Below, piece by piece: positions 32,190 through 41,690 of a stretch of DNA of 64,000 nucleotides (position 1 is its first letter; each line of letters starts with the position of its first letter). Below the pieces are notes generated by a model, which worked only from the letters and a program-made list of their open reading frames with translations, was not told the DNA's origin and did no database searches. Position numbers and translations under genes: made by a program. Origin of the DNA: Epilithonimonas sp042695135 (GTDB lineage Bacteria > Bacteroidota > Bacteroidia > Flavobacteriales > Weeksellaceae); NCBI RefSeq assembly GCF_042695135.1, contig NZ_CP170547.1, positions 2,170,001-2,234,000 of the forward strand, in the 5' to 3' direction.

Positions 32190-34409
32190 TTAGATCCCGT
32201 TCACTATTGTATTAAGTGTTTCAGAAGGTCTCATCGCCACATCTGTCTTTTGGAAATCCGGTTTGTAGTACCCATCGATCTCTTGTGGTTTACCCTGAGA
32301 ACCGATCAACTCTTCATTGATTTTGGTTTCGTTTTCTGTCAATGCTTTTGCAACAGGCGCAAATTTGGCAGCGATTTTAGCATCTTTGGTTTGATTTGCC
32401 AAAGCCTCTGCCCAATAAGTAGCCAAATAGAAATGTGAACCTCTGTTGTCAATTGTTCCCAATTTTCTTCCAGGAGATTTGTCTTCTGCTAAGAATTTTG
32501 CATTAGCCTCATCCAAAGCATCTGCCAAGATTTGAGCTTTTGTATTGTTCTGGGTCTGAGCAAGATGTTCCAAAGAAGCCTGCAAAGCCAGAAACTCACC
32601 AAGAGAATCCCAACGCAGGTAACCCTCCTCGATAAACTGCTCAATGTGTTTAGGAGCAGAACCGCCGGCTCCGGTTTCGAATAAGCCGCCGCCGTTCATC
32701 AATGGAACGATAGACAACATTTTTGCAGAAGTTCCAAGTTCAAGAATAGGGAATAGGTCGGTCAGATAATCTCTCAAAACGTTTCCTGAAACTGAGATTG
32801 TATCTTTACCCTCTCTTGCTCTTTCAAGCGTTTCCGTCATTGCATCTTTTACATCAAGGATTTTGATATCAAGTCCTGTTGTATCATAATTTTCAAGATA
32901 CTTCTCCACTTTCTTGATCATTTCCCTGTCGTGCGCTCTGGCTTTGTCCAACCAGAAAATTGCCGGTGTATCAGATAATCTAGCTCTGTTCACAGCCAGT
33001 TTTACCCAATCCTGAATTGGCGCATCTTTGGTCTGACACATTCTGAAGATATCAAATTTCTCAACTTTTTGCTCAAGTAAAGTATTTCCGTTTTTGTCAA
33101 GAACTTTAATCGTTCCGTCTGCTTCTGCCTGGAAAGTTTTGTCGTGGGATCCATATTCTTCAGCTTTTTGCGCCATTAACCCAACGTTTGGAACAGAACC
33201 CATAGTTTTAGGGTCAAGTGCTCCGTTTTTCTTCATATCATCAATTGCTGCCTGATAGAATCCAGCGTACGAACGATCTGGGATAATTGCTACTGTGTCT
33301 TCTTCAGCACCAGCTTTATCCCACATTTTTCCGCCATTTCTGATGAGTGCTGCCATAGACGCATCTACGATGATGTCAGAAGGAACGTGGAAATTCGTGA
33401 TTCCTTTGTCAGAATTTACCATTGCCACTTTTGGACCTTCAGAAAGAGTTTTATCAATGTCAGCCTTGATTTCCGCTTCTTGAGGGATTCCGGCAATTTT
33501 ATCGTAAAGATTCTGTAATCCGTTGTTTGGATTTACATCCAGTTCTTTGAAAATATCTTTATGTTTATCAAAAACATTTTTGAAGAAAGTTTCTACGATT
33601 GCTCCGAAGATAATCGGGTCAGAAACCTTCATCATTGTTGCTTTCAGGTGAGCCGAAAGAATCACACCTCTTCGTTTAGCTTCTTCAATCGCTTCCTGAA
33701 CAAAAGCTTTCAAGGAATTGATATTCAAAACAGAAGAATCGATCACTTCGCCAGCTTTAAGTGGAGCGAGTTCTTTCAAAACTTTTTCCGATCCGTCATT
33801 TCCAAAGAATACAATTTTGAATTTTGAATCATTTTCTATCGTTACAGACGTTTCTGTTCCGTAGAAATCGCCTTGTTCCATATTGGCAACATCTGTTTTG
33901 CTGTCAGATGCCCAAGCTCCCATTTTGTGTGGATTAGCCTTAGCATAATTTTTAACAGCTTTAGGCGCACGTCTGTCAGAATTTCCTTCTCTTAGAACTG
34001 GATTAACAGCAGAACCTAGAACTTTAGCGTATTTAGCTTTGATTGCTTTTTCTTCTTCAGTTTTTGGTTCGGCAGGATAATTTGGAACTGCGAAACCTTT
34101 AGCTTGTAATTCTGCAATTGCCTCTTCTAATTGAGGCGCAGAAGCAGAAATATTTGGTAATTTAATAATGTTAGCTTCCGGAGTTGTTGCCAATTCTCCC
34201 AATTCAGAAAGAGCATCTCCAATTTTTTGGTCATCCGTCAAGAACTCTGGAAAGTTAGCCAAGATTCTCCCTGAAAGTGAAATGTCTTTTGGAACGATGT
34301 TAACGTCTGCAACCGAAGTAAAAGCCTTAACGATAGGCAAAAAAGAATGTGTTGCAAGCATCGGCGCTTCATCCGTAAGCGTGTAGATAATTTTTGATTT
34401 TTCTGACAT
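32190..34409 (-). CDS. icd: NADP-dependent isocitrate dehydrogenase, monomeric type
   Basis: TCA-cycle oxidative decarboxylation of isocitrate. The 739 residues are the size of the 80-kDa monomeric enzyme, not the 45-kDa dimeric one. The start SEKSKIIYTLTDEAPMLATH and the substrate segments LREGNSDRRAPKAVK, HLKATMMKVSDPIIFG and SVSGNVLRDYLTDLFP are characteristic. Monocistronic, with own promoter and terminator. Confidence 0.96.
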   Translation of the reverse strand: MSEKSKIIYTLTDEAPMLATHSFLPIVKAFTSVADVNIVPKDISLSGRILANFPEFLTDDQKIGDALSELGELATTPEANIIKLPNISASAPQLEEAIAELQAKGFAVPNYPAEPKTEEEKAIKAKYAKVLGSAVNPVLREGNSDRRAPKAVKNYAKANPHKMGAWASDSKTDVANMEQGDFYGTETSVTIENDSKFKIVFFGNDGSEKVLKELAPLKAGEVIDSSVLNINSLKAFVQEAIEEAKRRGVILSAHLKATMMKVSDPIIFGAIVETFFKNVFDKHKDIFKELDVNPNNGLQNLYDKIAGIPQEAEIKADIDKTLSEGPKVAMVNSDKGITNFHVPSDIIVDASMAALIRNGGKMWDKAGAEEDTVAIIPDRSYAGFYQAAIDDMKKNGALDPKTMGSVPNVGLMAQKAEEYGSHDKTFQAEADGTIKVLDKNGNTLLEQKVEKFDIFRMCQTKDAPIQDWVKLAVNRARLSDTPAIFWLDKARAHDREMIKKVEKYLENYDTTGLDIKILDVKDAMTETLERAREGKDTISVSGNVLRDYLTDLFPILELGTSAKMLSIVPLMNGGGLFETGAGGSAPKHIEQFIEEGYLRWDSLGEFLALQASLEHLAQTQNNTKAQILADALDEANAKFLAEDKSPGRKLGTIDNRGSHFYLATYWAEALANQTKDAKIAAKFAPVAKALTENETKINEELIGSQGKPQEIDGYYKPDFQKTDVAMRPSETLNTIVNGI

Positions 34410-34448
34410 TATAGTAGTTGATTTTATTTACTGTTTTTTCAAAACATA

Positions 34449-34456
34449 CAAATTTA
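34449..34456 (-). promoter_or_regulatory. Promoter -7 box of icd
   Basis: TAAATTTG on the minus strand, about 40 nt before the icd start; a TAG replaces the upstream TTG at the right spacing. Confidence 0.5.
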
Positions 34457-34522
34457 GTGTTTTTATAATAATTTTCTAATATCAGAAATATGATTTTTGA
34501 GTGTTTTTCTTGTTAATTAAAA

Positions 34523-34546
34523 TTAAAAAAGAGGCATTTGCCTCTT
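34523..34546 (-). terminator. Terminator of the 34551-36116 pair
   Basis: Minus strand AAGAGGC-AAAT-GCCTCTT followed by TTTTAATTTT, directly after the stop codon. Confidence 0.85.
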
Positions 34547-34550
34547 AAAT

Positions 34551-35663
34551 TTATATTTGTGTAATTGTATAAGTTCCAGTTGCATCAAAATTAATACTAA
34601 ATTCAAGTTTGAAATTTTTAGGTGTTGATGTTAAATTAGGAATTAAAATGTATGAACCGTTAATGTCAAAGTTTCCATCACTTAAATTATCTCCCAAAGT
34701 TTCTTGTATGCCAGAATTTGATGGCATTGTTATATTCATTCCGTTAAAATTCGAAGATGTTACACCACTTATATTTATAGAAAATTTATTAGTAGAAGTA
34801 TTATAGGTAATTGCAGATGTTGTTATTCCAGATGATGATGAATTACTTGAAACATAAACTGAAGGACTAATGTTTTCTACTTTTACATTTGCCCAATTTC
34901 CATAATCTATAACAGCAATTCTGTAAAAACCATTAGAAGAAACATTAATGCTGTTCCCGTTGATAACCAAAGAGCTTTGGTTATCAACGCCATAAGTTTG
35001 TGCTGAAGTATTTTGAGCTGTAATAAATTTAAGCTGAGTGTTTGAAGGTAAATATTTATAACCATACTTTGTACTTGCATTTCTCATTAACTCTGCAATA
35101 GAAGCATTGAAGTTATTATAAGTTCCATATACATATAAATTTGTAGGAACTGTAAAACTTGAAGAAGAACTTGTGGGTAAGCTCAATGTTCCTGAGTCAT
35201 TTACATTCAAAGTATAATTAGTTCCATTTGGAGAAACCAAAGTAATTCCTTGTCCTGCACCAGTTACAACCGTTTTACTAACCTGAGAATAAGGCACACT
35301 CATCAACTGGTTCACACCAACATTAGTATAATTACTTCCGCCAGCTGGGTCCATTTCAACTTTTACAAATTTGGGATTAGTTCCCCAATTAATTCCGCCG
35401 AAGTTTCCTGTTGTTGCAGTTCCTTGTCCGATATTAAGATTAACCAAACCTTTGGAATTGGTAGTTTTTGTATGTGTTTCAGTATATAATACAGTTCCGG
35501 TTGCAGAATTATCCAAGATGCTGATTCTTAAATTCACATTTCCATTGGCAATCGGCGCACCAGCCGAATTGAAAGCAATCGTTTGATAACTAAAAGCCTG
35601 TGGAACCTGAGAATACATTAATGAAGTTAAAAATAAGCTTAGTGTTATGTAGAGTTTTTTCAT
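34551..35663 (-). CDS. Secreted protein of unknown function (Bacteroidota tail-fibre-like N-terminus)
   Basis: 370 residues with signal peptide (MKKLYITLSLFLTSLMYSQ). The first domain, PQAFSYQTIAFNSAGAPIAN followed by VNLRISILD and a YTETHTKTTNSKGLVNLNIGQG stretch, is a beta-sandwich found at the start of many exported Bacteroidota proteins. A Ser/Asn/Thr-rich beta region follows. No T9SS tail of its own. The upstream T9SS gene lies 3 nt away, so the two are a pair. Confidence 0.75.
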   Translation of the reverse strand: MKKLYITLSLFLTSLMYSQVPQAFSYQTIAFNSAGAPIANGNVNLRISILDNSATGTVLYTETHTKTTNSKGLVNLNIGQGTATTGNFGGINWGTNPKFVKVEMDPAGGSNYTNVGVNQLMSVPYSQVSKTVVTGAGQGITLVSPNGTNYTLNVNDSGTLSLPTSSSSSFTVPTNLYVYGTYNNFNASIAELMRNASTKYGYKYLPSNTQLKFITAQNTSAQTYGVDNQSSLVINGNSINVSSNGFYRIAVIDYGNWANVKVENISPSVYVSSNSSSSGITTSAITYNTSTNKFSINISGVTSSNFNGMNITMPSNSGIQETLGDNLSDGNFDINGSYILIPNLTSTPKNFKLEFSINFDATGTYTITQI

Positions 35664-35666
35664 TGG

Positions 35667-36116
35667 TTATTTTTTAATAATTTTTATAGGTTGGATATTT
35701 GAGTTTTTTAATTTTAGCAGATAAATGCCTTTACTTAGAGATCGTAAATCTAATCTGTCTTCGGTAATTTTTGGTTGAGAAATTAGTTTCCCGGAAAGGT
35801 CGTAAATCTCTGCCGTTTCTAATTTTACTTTAGAATTTAATTTAAGAAATACATAATCTGCAGTTGGATTGGGATAAATTTTAACAGATTCATTCTCGGC
35901 TTCGTTTATTCCTAAAACCTTTAAAGTTGTCTGGTAAAAAATTCCCATTGTTCCCGAGTTTGCATCATCCGGATTATTTGGAATCACATAAATTTCTCCA
36001 ACCGAATGTGCAAAATTAGAACCGGAAACAGCACCGGAATTTATATTTCCGATTACCGATTGAGCCATTCCGAAAAAGGGAAGAAAAAGAAAAATGGTTA
36101 AATAGTTTTTATTCAT
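35667..36116 (-). CDS. Small T9SS-sorted exported protein
   Basis: 149 residues: signal peptide (NKNYLTIFLFLPFFGMAQ), about 60 residues of passenger (IGNINSGAVSGSNFAHSVGE) and a type A sorting domain (VKIYPNPTADYVFLKLNS to IQPIKIIKK). The passenger is so short that it resembles adaptor-like proteins seen next to larger exported partners, here the gene 3 nt downstream. Confidence 0.82.
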   Translation of the reverse strand: MNKNYLTIFLFLPFFGMAQSVIGNINSGAVSGSNFAHSVGEIYVIPNNPDDANSGTMGIFYQTTLKVLGINEAENESVKIYPNPTADYVFLKLNSKVKLETAEIYDLSGKLISQPKITEDRLDLRSLSKGIYLLKLKNSNIQPIKIIKK

Positions 36117-36181
36117 ATTTGAGTTAATTTTTGAGGTCGCTAAAATATAAAATTTGCTGATGCGAAATAAAAATATTTAAC

Positions 36182-36189
36182 TAATTTTG
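36182..36189 (+). promoter_or_regulatory. Promoter -7 box of tpx
   Basis: TAATTTTG 21 nt before ATG 36211. Frames that extend upstream from 36211 cross it, which fixes the start. Confidence 0.55.
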
Positions 36190-36210
36190 AGTTCAAATAA
36201 AAATAGAACA

Positions 36211-36708
36211 ATGTCACAAATTACATTCAAAGGAAATCCTATTAATACTGTTGGCTCTTTGCCGGAAGTTGGAACTGTTGCTCAGGAATTTACATTGGTT
36301 GGTGCAGATCTTTCCGAAAAGCATTTGGCCGATTATACAGGAAAAAAAGTCTTACTAAATATCTTCCCAAGCATCGACACTGGTGTTTGTGCAGCGTCTG
36401 CAAGAGAATTCAATAAAGAAGCGAGTTCTTTGGAAAACACAGTCGTCATCAATGTTTCCAGAGATTTACCTTTCGCTTTAAACAGATTTTGTGCTGCAGA
36501 AGGTCTTGATAATGTAGAAGTCCTTTCAGATTTCAGAGGTAATTTTGGTGAAGATTATGGTGTGACACTTAGTGATTCTCCATTGAGAGGATTGTTGAGC
36601 AGAGCTGTAGTGGCTTTGGACGAAACAGGAAAAGTAATCTACACAGAGCAAGTTCCGGAAATAGGGCAGGAACCGAATTATGCTGAAGCTGTTAACGCTT
36701 TGAAATAA
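36211..36708 (+). CDS. tpx: Thiol peroxidase
   Basis: Atypical 2-Cys peroxiredoxin that reduces lipid and hydrogen peroxides with thioredoxin. 165 residues. The peroxidatic Cys lies in FPSIDTGVCAASAREFN (about residue 60), the resolving Cys in RFCAAEGLDNVEVLSDF (near 94), with the family motif GVTLSDSPLRGLLSRAVVALD. Monocistronic with strong terminator. Confidence 0.95.
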   Translation: MSQITFKGNPINTVGSLPEVGTVAQEFTLVGADLSEKHLADYTGKKVLLNIFPSIDTGVCAASAREFNKEASSLENTVVINVSRDLPFALNRFCAAEGLDNVEVLSDFRGNFGEDYGVTLSDSPLRGLLSRAVVALDETGKVIYTEQVPEIGQEPNYAEAVNALK

Positions 36709-36732
36709 TTTCAAAAATAAATTACAAACTAT

Positions 36733-36770
36733 AACGGAAAATCTATTATTTTAGATTTTCCGTTTTTTTT
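36733..36770 (+). terminator. Terminator of tpx
   Basis: AACGGAAAATCTA pairs with TAGATTTTCCGTT, T8 tract. Its last base is only 5 nt before the start codon of the next gene. Confidence 0.9.
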
Positions 36771-36774
36771 ATTT

Positions 36775-37347
36775 ATGGAGGTTTTAAAAGATATTTATCA
36801 GCATCCGGCTTTTTCAGAAGAAGATTTGAAATTAATTTTTGATAAGCACGAAAAATTGAGCTTTAAAAAAGGTGATTTTTTCCTTAGAGAAAATGAAGTG
36901 TCAAATTCTTATTTTGTATTAGAAAGCGGCGTTGTCCGTTCTTTCGTTTATGACATTGATAATAATGACATCAGTATCAATTTCTTTACACAAGCCGATA
37001 TTGTTATAGAAGCATCTTCTATTTTTCAAAGGATTCCTTCTATGGAAAATATTCAGGCAGAGACAGACTGTGTGGTTTGGAAAATAGATTATGAAGATTT
37101 TCAGGAATTATTTCTGAACATTTCTGCACTTACAGAATGGGGAAGAGCCTGGATGTCTTATCAACTATTTTACCTGAAACAACGTTCTGTGGAAATGATA
37201 ACCAGATCTGCAACAGAACGTTATATAGATTTAATTCAATCAAAACCTGATGTGCTGAAGTTTGCGCCTCTTAAGAATATCGCTTCCTATTTGGGAATCA
37301 CAGATACCTCTCTTAGTAGAATTAGAAAGGAAATCGTGAAAGGATAA
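36775..37347 (+). CDS. Crp/Fnr-family transcriptional regulator
   Basis: 190 residues. Cyclic-nucleotide-binding fold (FKKGDFFLRENEVSNSYFVLESGVV, about 31-55) and a C-terminal helix-turn-helix (FAPLKNIASYLGITDTSLSRIRKEI, about 161-185). No Cys cluster for an iron-sulfur centre, so not an Fnr oxygen sensor. The start codon comes right after the tpx terminator, so its promoter must overlap tpx-terminator DNA, or some read-through drives it. Confidence 0.87.
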   Translation: MEVLKDIYQHPAFSEEDLKLIFDKHEKLSFKKGDFFLRENEVSNSYFVLESGVVRSFVYDIDNNDISINFFTQADIVIEASSIFQRIPSMENIQAETDCVVWKIDYEDFQELFLNISALTEWGRAWMSYQLFYLKQRSVEMITRSATERYIDLIQSKPDVLKFAPLKNIASYLGITDTSLSRIRKEIVKG

Positions 37348-37370
37348 ACCTTGAAGTTTTTTATTAATAA

Positions 37371-37402
37371 AAAAATCAGCAATACTAATATTGCTGATTT
37401 TT
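37371..37402. terminator. Bidirectional terminator between crp-like gene and tatC
   Basis: AAAAATCAGCAATA and TATTGCTGATTTTT over a CTAA loop. Confidence 0.87.
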
Positions 37403-37424
37403 AATTTTATAAAGTATTCGGAAA

Positions 37425-38252
37425 TTACGGTTTTGTAAGATCTTTATTTAGGTTTTGCTTCTGCATTTTTTTGTAGATCACATTAGACATAATGACGCTT
37501 ATCTCATACAGCAAAACCAACGGAAGCGCTGCCGCCATCATACTTAGAACGTCTGCAGGAGTAATAATTGCTGCAACTACCATAATCAAAACAATAGCGT
37601 GACGTCTGTAAGTTCGTAAGAATTTCGGGGTCAATATTCCAATGGATGTCAAAATATAAACGGCTATCGGGAAAAGAAAAACAACGCCCATTCCCATTGT
37701 TACCTGTAAAAATAGAGTAGTGTAATCTGATAAATCGAATAATTGAACGATATTATCAGAAACTTTGAACAACAATCCGAAATTAATAGCAAAAGGCAGA
37801 ATCAAAAAATAACCTGTCAATACGCCAAGCATAAAAAGAATCCATACAGAATTGATGTAGAAAATAGAGTTTTTCTTTTCAGCCGGCATAAGAGCTGGAC
37901 TGATGAACCTCCAGATTTCCCATACAATATAAGGAAAAGCCAAAACAACACCTGAAAAAATGGAAACAGCCATCATCACGTTGAACTGCTGAAATAACTG
38001 TTTCTGCTGAACACTGAATTTCGCCGGCAATATAAAGCTGTCTGCTCCTGTCAGTTCTCTGGAAAAATGATTCACAATCCGGAAAGTCAAAAAATCACTC
38101 CTTGTGGGACCAAAAAATATATGATCCATCACCCAATTGATATTAAAACCAACAATAATTGCCAGAATAATAATCGCTAAAATAGATCTTACCAAATGAG
38201 ATCTTAACTCGCCAATATGCCCAAGAAAGGACATTTCTTTTTCTTCACTCAT
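37425..38252 (-). CDS. tatC: Sec-independent translocase subunit TatC
   Basis: Core receptor of the twin-arginine translocase. 275 residues, six membrane helices. N-terminal MSFLGHIGELRSHLVRS matches the TatC family start, and FPYIVWEIWRFISPALMPAEKK is the signature after helix two. No tatA beside it. kdsD lies 76 nt upstream in the same direction, so co-transcription is likely. Confidence 0.94.
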   Translation of the reverse strand: MSEEKEMSFLGHIGELRSHLVRSILAIIILAIIVGFNINWVMDHIFFGPTRSDFLTFRIVNHFSRELTGADSFILPAKFSVQQKQLFQQFNVMMAVSIFSGVVLAFPYIVWEIWRFISPALMPAEKKNSIFYINSVWILFMLGVLTGYFLILPFAINFGLLFKVSDNIVQLFDLSDYTTLFLQVTMGMGVVFLFPIAVYILTSIGILTPKFLRTYRRHAIVLIMVVAAIITPADVLSMMAAALPLVLLYEISVIMSNVIYKKMQKQNLNKDLTKP

Positions 38253-38328
38253 TATTTATAAATGATAAATGATTATTGATAAACGATTCCAAAATTAATC
38301 TTTTATCTTTATTCTTTTCTCTTGTTTT

Positions 38329-39288
38329 TTAATTAATTCCTTCGTCCAGCAATTTATGAATATCAATGATGCCATAATACTGTTCTTCGTCTGTAACCAC
38401 CAACTGTCCGATGTTATATTCTTTCAAAATCTGCATAGCTTCTTTTGCAAGCTTGTTTTTATCGATAGTTTTAGGATTTTTGCTAATGATGTCAGACGCC
38501 TTGACTTTCGAAATGTCATCCTGATTCAGAAGCATTCTTCGGATGTCGCCATCTGTGATCACACCGACTATTTTTCCGTTTTCCACCACAACAGTAATCC
38601 CGTGTTTGGACCCGCTGACAGAGATGATGACATCTCTTATTGATGTTTCCAGAGTAACTTCCGGTTTATTATTAGAAACAAATTGTTCCACTTTTGCAGT
38701 GAGATTTTTTCCAAGACTCCCGCCCGGATGAAATTTTGCAAAATCTATTTCTTTAAAGTCTTTCAACTCCATCAGACAAATTGCCAAAGCATCACCCAAA
38801 GCCATTTGAACAGTAGTAGAGCTGGTTGGAGCTAGCTTATTTGGACAAGCTTCTTTATCCACATGAGTATTCAAAACAATGTCGGCTGCTTTTGCCAGTT
38901 TACTTTCCACATTTCCTGTCATTGCAATGAGAGCGGAAGAGTATTCCTTAAGAAAAGGCAAAAGATTAACAATCTCCGGCGAGTTTCCGGAATAGGAAAT
39001 ACATAAAACAACATCTTGTTTCTGGATTACTCCAAGATCGCCGTGAATAGCCTCTGCTGCATGTAGAAATTGGGAAGGTGTTCCCGTAGAATTGAGCGTT
39101 GCAACAATCTTATTCGCAACGTGTGCAGATTTACCAATGCCGACTACGATTAGTTTTCCCTTGACTTCGTTGATGGTCAAAACCGATTTTATAAAACTAT
39201 CATTCAGCCGGTTTCGCAGGCCTGTAAGTTCGCTTATTTCAATATCAAGCGCCTGATGCGCAGTAAACAGAATTTCTTTTGGATCCAA
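38329..39288 (-). CDS. kdsD: Arabinose-5-phosphate isomerase (KdsD/KpsF)
   Basis: Makes D-arabinose 5-phosphate for Kdo synthesis. 319 residues: SIS domain (VVGIGKSAHVANKIVATLNSTG, HAAEAIHGDLG, SYSGNSPE) and two CBS domains (about 200-319, VITDGDIRRML). No in-frame ATG or GTG is available near the family N-terminus, and a stop lies 2 codons upstream, so the gene must begin with TTG at 39288 (TTG GAT CCA). Confidence 0.93.
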   Translation of the reverse strand: MDPKEILFTAHQALDIEISELTGLRNRLNDSFIKSVLTINEVKGKLIVVGIGKSAHVANKIVATLNSTGTPSQFLHAAEAIHGDLGVIQKQDVVLCISYSGNSPEIVNLLPFLKEYSSALIAMTGNVESKLAKAADIVLNTHVDKEACPNKLAPTSSTTVQMALGDALAICLMELKDFKEIDFAKFHPGGSLGKNLTAKVEQFVSNNKPEVTLETSIRDVIISVSGSKHGITVVVENGKIVGVITDGDIRRMLLNQDDISKVKASDIISKNPKTIDKNKLAKEAMQILKEYNIGQLVVTDEEQYYGIIDIHKLLDEGIN

Positions 39289-39323
39289 AATTTAAAATGT
39301 TTTATTATTTTTTTTAATAATAT

Positions 39324-39387
39324 TAATTTTGTATCTTCACTTCAATAATTGGAAATCATGAAATGAAGTTTAAGCTTCATTTTTTTA
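39324..39387 (+). other. Promoter plus hairpin: possible short RNA or leader before recQ
   Basis: TAATTTTG (39324-39331) is a consensus -7 box. About 30 nt later AATGAAG-TTTAAG-CTTCATT (39362-39381) is followed by seven T, a complete small intrinsic terminator. Between the divergent kdsD and recQ genes no other gene needs terminating on this strand. It could give a transcript of about 50 nt or act as an attenuator for recQ. Confidence 0.4.
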
Positions 39388-39462
39388 TCTAAAAAAACTA
39401 AAAATTATCGATAATTTGTATAACCTTTAATAATATGCAAATTTAGCAAACAATATCAAAGG

Positions 39463-41673
39463 ATGGACACAAAAGACATCAACTTATCTGCCGAACTGAA
39501 AAAATATTTTGGATTTTCTAAATTTAAAGGCCAGCAAGAACAGATCATAACAGAACTTCTGGATGGTAAAGATATTTTTGTTCTAATGCCTACTGGTGGA
39601 GGAAAATCACTTTGTTATCAGCTGCCTGCACTTATTTCCGAAGGCACAGCGATTGTAGTTTCTCCATTGATTGCCTTGATGAAAAATCAGGTGGACGCTG
39701 TAAACGGATTATCTTCTGATGAAGGGGTAGCTCATGTTCTCAATTCCTCTCTTAATAAAACACAGACAAAACAGGTGATGGACGATATCACTGCCGGTAA
39801 AACCAAATTACTATACGTTGCTCCGGAATCTCTTATAAAGGAAGAATATGTCGATTTTCTGAAAGATGTCAAAATTTCTTTCGTAGCAATAGATGAAGCG
39901 CACTGTATCTCAGAATGGGGACACGATTTTCGCCCAGAATATCGAAATCTAAAGGGTATTATTGATAAAATCGCAAATGTTCCGGTAATTGCACTTACTG
40001 CAACGGCAACACCAAAAGTACAGGATGACATCCAGAAAACTCTTGGAATGAACAACGCCTTGGTTTTCAAAGAAAGTTTCAACAGAGCAAATTTGTTTTA
40101 CGAGATCCGTCCGAAAGTAAATGTCGATAAGGAAATTGTAAGATTCATCAATCAGCATAAAGGAAAATCCGGAATTGTCTATTGCCTCAGTCGTAGAAAA
40201 GTGGAAGAATTTTCCCAGCTTTTACAGGTTAATGGGATCAATGCATTGCCTTATCACGCTGGATTGGATCAGAAAACAAGAGTTCTGCATCAAGATAAAT
40301 TTCTGATGGAAGAAGCGGATGTAATCGTTGCAACCATTGCTTTCGGAATGGGAATTGATAAACCCGATGTAAGATTTGTAATCCATTACGATATCCCAAA
40401 ATCTCTGGAAAGTTATTATCAGGAAACCGGTCGTGCCGGAAGAGATGGAGGCGAAGGTTATTGTTTAGCTTTTTACGATCCAAAAGATATCGAAAAACTT
40501 GAAAAATTTCTTGCTCAAAAACCAGTTTCCGAGAGAGAAATCGGACTTCAACTTTTGAATGAAGTCGTTGGTTATGCAGAAACGTCGATGAGCAGAAGAC
40601 AATATCTTCTTTACTATTTTGGGGAGATATTTGACCCTGTAAAAGGAGAAGGCGCATTAATGTGCGATAATTCCCAAAATCCACCAACATTAAAAGATGC
40701 TACAAAAGACCTGAAAAAGGTCTTGGAAATGATAAAAGTTTTGGGTGAAAAATTCAAGACTAAAGATCTTATTTCCTTGATTAGGGGTAAAGAATCTGCT
40801 GTTACCAAATCTTATAAACTGGAACAGACAGAATATTTCGGTTTCGGAAAATCTGAAAGTGACAACTATTGGAAATCGATTATAAGACAAGCAACCGTTC
40901 AGGATTATCTTAAAAAAGACATCGAAACTTATGGTGTGTTAAAGGTTTCCGAAAAAGGTCAGGAAGTCATCAGCGGAAAATCAAAAAATACTTTCCAAAT
41001 CGCTGAAGACAGAGAATATGACCTTGCACAATCCAAAACAAAAGCTGACAATGAGCAGGTCCAGATTCAGGCCGGAGGCGGTCTTGACCAATTATTATTC
41101 GGGCAGTTAAAAGATCTTAGAAAAACGGTTGCCAAAAAATACGGCATCCCGCCTTACACAGTTTTTATGGATCCCAGCCTGGAAGATATGACGGTTCAGT
41201 ATCCTGTTTCAGTAGAAGAAGTAGCGAAAATCTATGGCGTTGGCGAAGGAAAAGCGAAAAAATACGGTAAAGACTTTGCAGAATTTATCAAAAAATATGT
41301 TGAAGAAAACGAGATCGAAAGAACGCAGGACACTGTTATAAAACAAGTAGCGAACAAATCCAGCCACAAAGTATTCATCATCCAGAATACGGATAAAAAA
41401 ATTGATCTGGAAGATATTGCAAAAGCTAAAAACCTGACGATGACAGAATTGCTTTCTGAAATGGAAAGTATCATCTATCAAGGCACAAAACTGAATATAG
41501 ACTATTACGTTAATGAAAATTTTGACGAAGATATTGTTGAAGAGTTTATGGATTTTATGAAAAATTCTGAAAGTGATAGTATGAAAACGCTCCTTTCAGA
41601 ATATGGCGATGATCTTACTGATGAAGAAGTAAGAATCCTGAGAATCAAATTCATAAGTGATATTGCAAATTAA
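39463..41673 (+). CDS. recQ: RecQ-family ATP-dependent DNA helicase
   Basis: 3'-5' helicase in recombination repair. 736 residues. Motif I MPTGGGKSLCYQLP, motif II IDEAHCISEWGHDFRPEY, motif III ALTATAT, motif VI ETGRAGRDGG, then a winged helix and an HRDC-like region (DLEDIAKAKNLTMTELL near the end). The four zinc-ligand Cys of E. coli RecQ are not there: the segment reads SMSRRQYLLYYFGE and later ALMCDNSQNPP, keeping at most one. First gene of a run with the toxin-antitoxin pair and glycosyltransferase (17-nt gap). Confidence 0.95.
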   Translation: MDTKDINLSAELKKYFGFSKFKGQQEQIITELLDGKDIFVLMPTGGGKSLCYQLPALISEGTAIVVSPLIALMKNQVDAVNGLSSDEGVAHVLNSSLNKTQTKQVMDDITAGKTKLLYVAPESLIKEEYVDFLKDVKISFVAIDEAHCISEWGHDFRPEYRNLKGIIDKIANVPVIALTATATPKVQDDIQKTLGMNNALVFKESFNRANLFYEIRPKVNVDKEIVRFINQHKGKSGIVYCLSRRKVEEFSQLLQVNGINALPYHAGLDQKTRVLHQDKFLMEEADVIVATIAFGMGIDKPDVRFVIHYDIPKSLESYYQETGRAGRDGGEGYCLAFYDPKDIEKLEKFLAQKPVSEREIGLQLLNEVVGYAETSMSRRQYLLYYFGEIFDPVKGEGALMCDNSQNPPTLKDATKDLKKVLEMIKVLGEKFKTKDLISLIRGKESAVTKSYKLEQTEYFGFGKSESDNYWKSIIRQATVQDYLKKDIETYGVLKVSEKGQEVISGKSKNTFQIAEDREYDLAQSKTKADNEQVQIQAGGGLDQLLFGQLKDLRKTVAKKYGIPPYTVFMDPSLEDMTVQYPVSVEEVAKIYGVGEGKAKKYGKDFAEFIKKYVEENEIERTQDTVIKQVANKSSHKVFIIQNTDKKIDLEDIAKAKNLTMTELLSEMESIIYQGTKLNIDYYVNENFDEDIVEEFMDFMKNSESDSMKTLLSEYGDDLTDEEVRILRIKFISDIAN

Positions 41674-41690
41674 TTTTAAAATCAAAGGAA

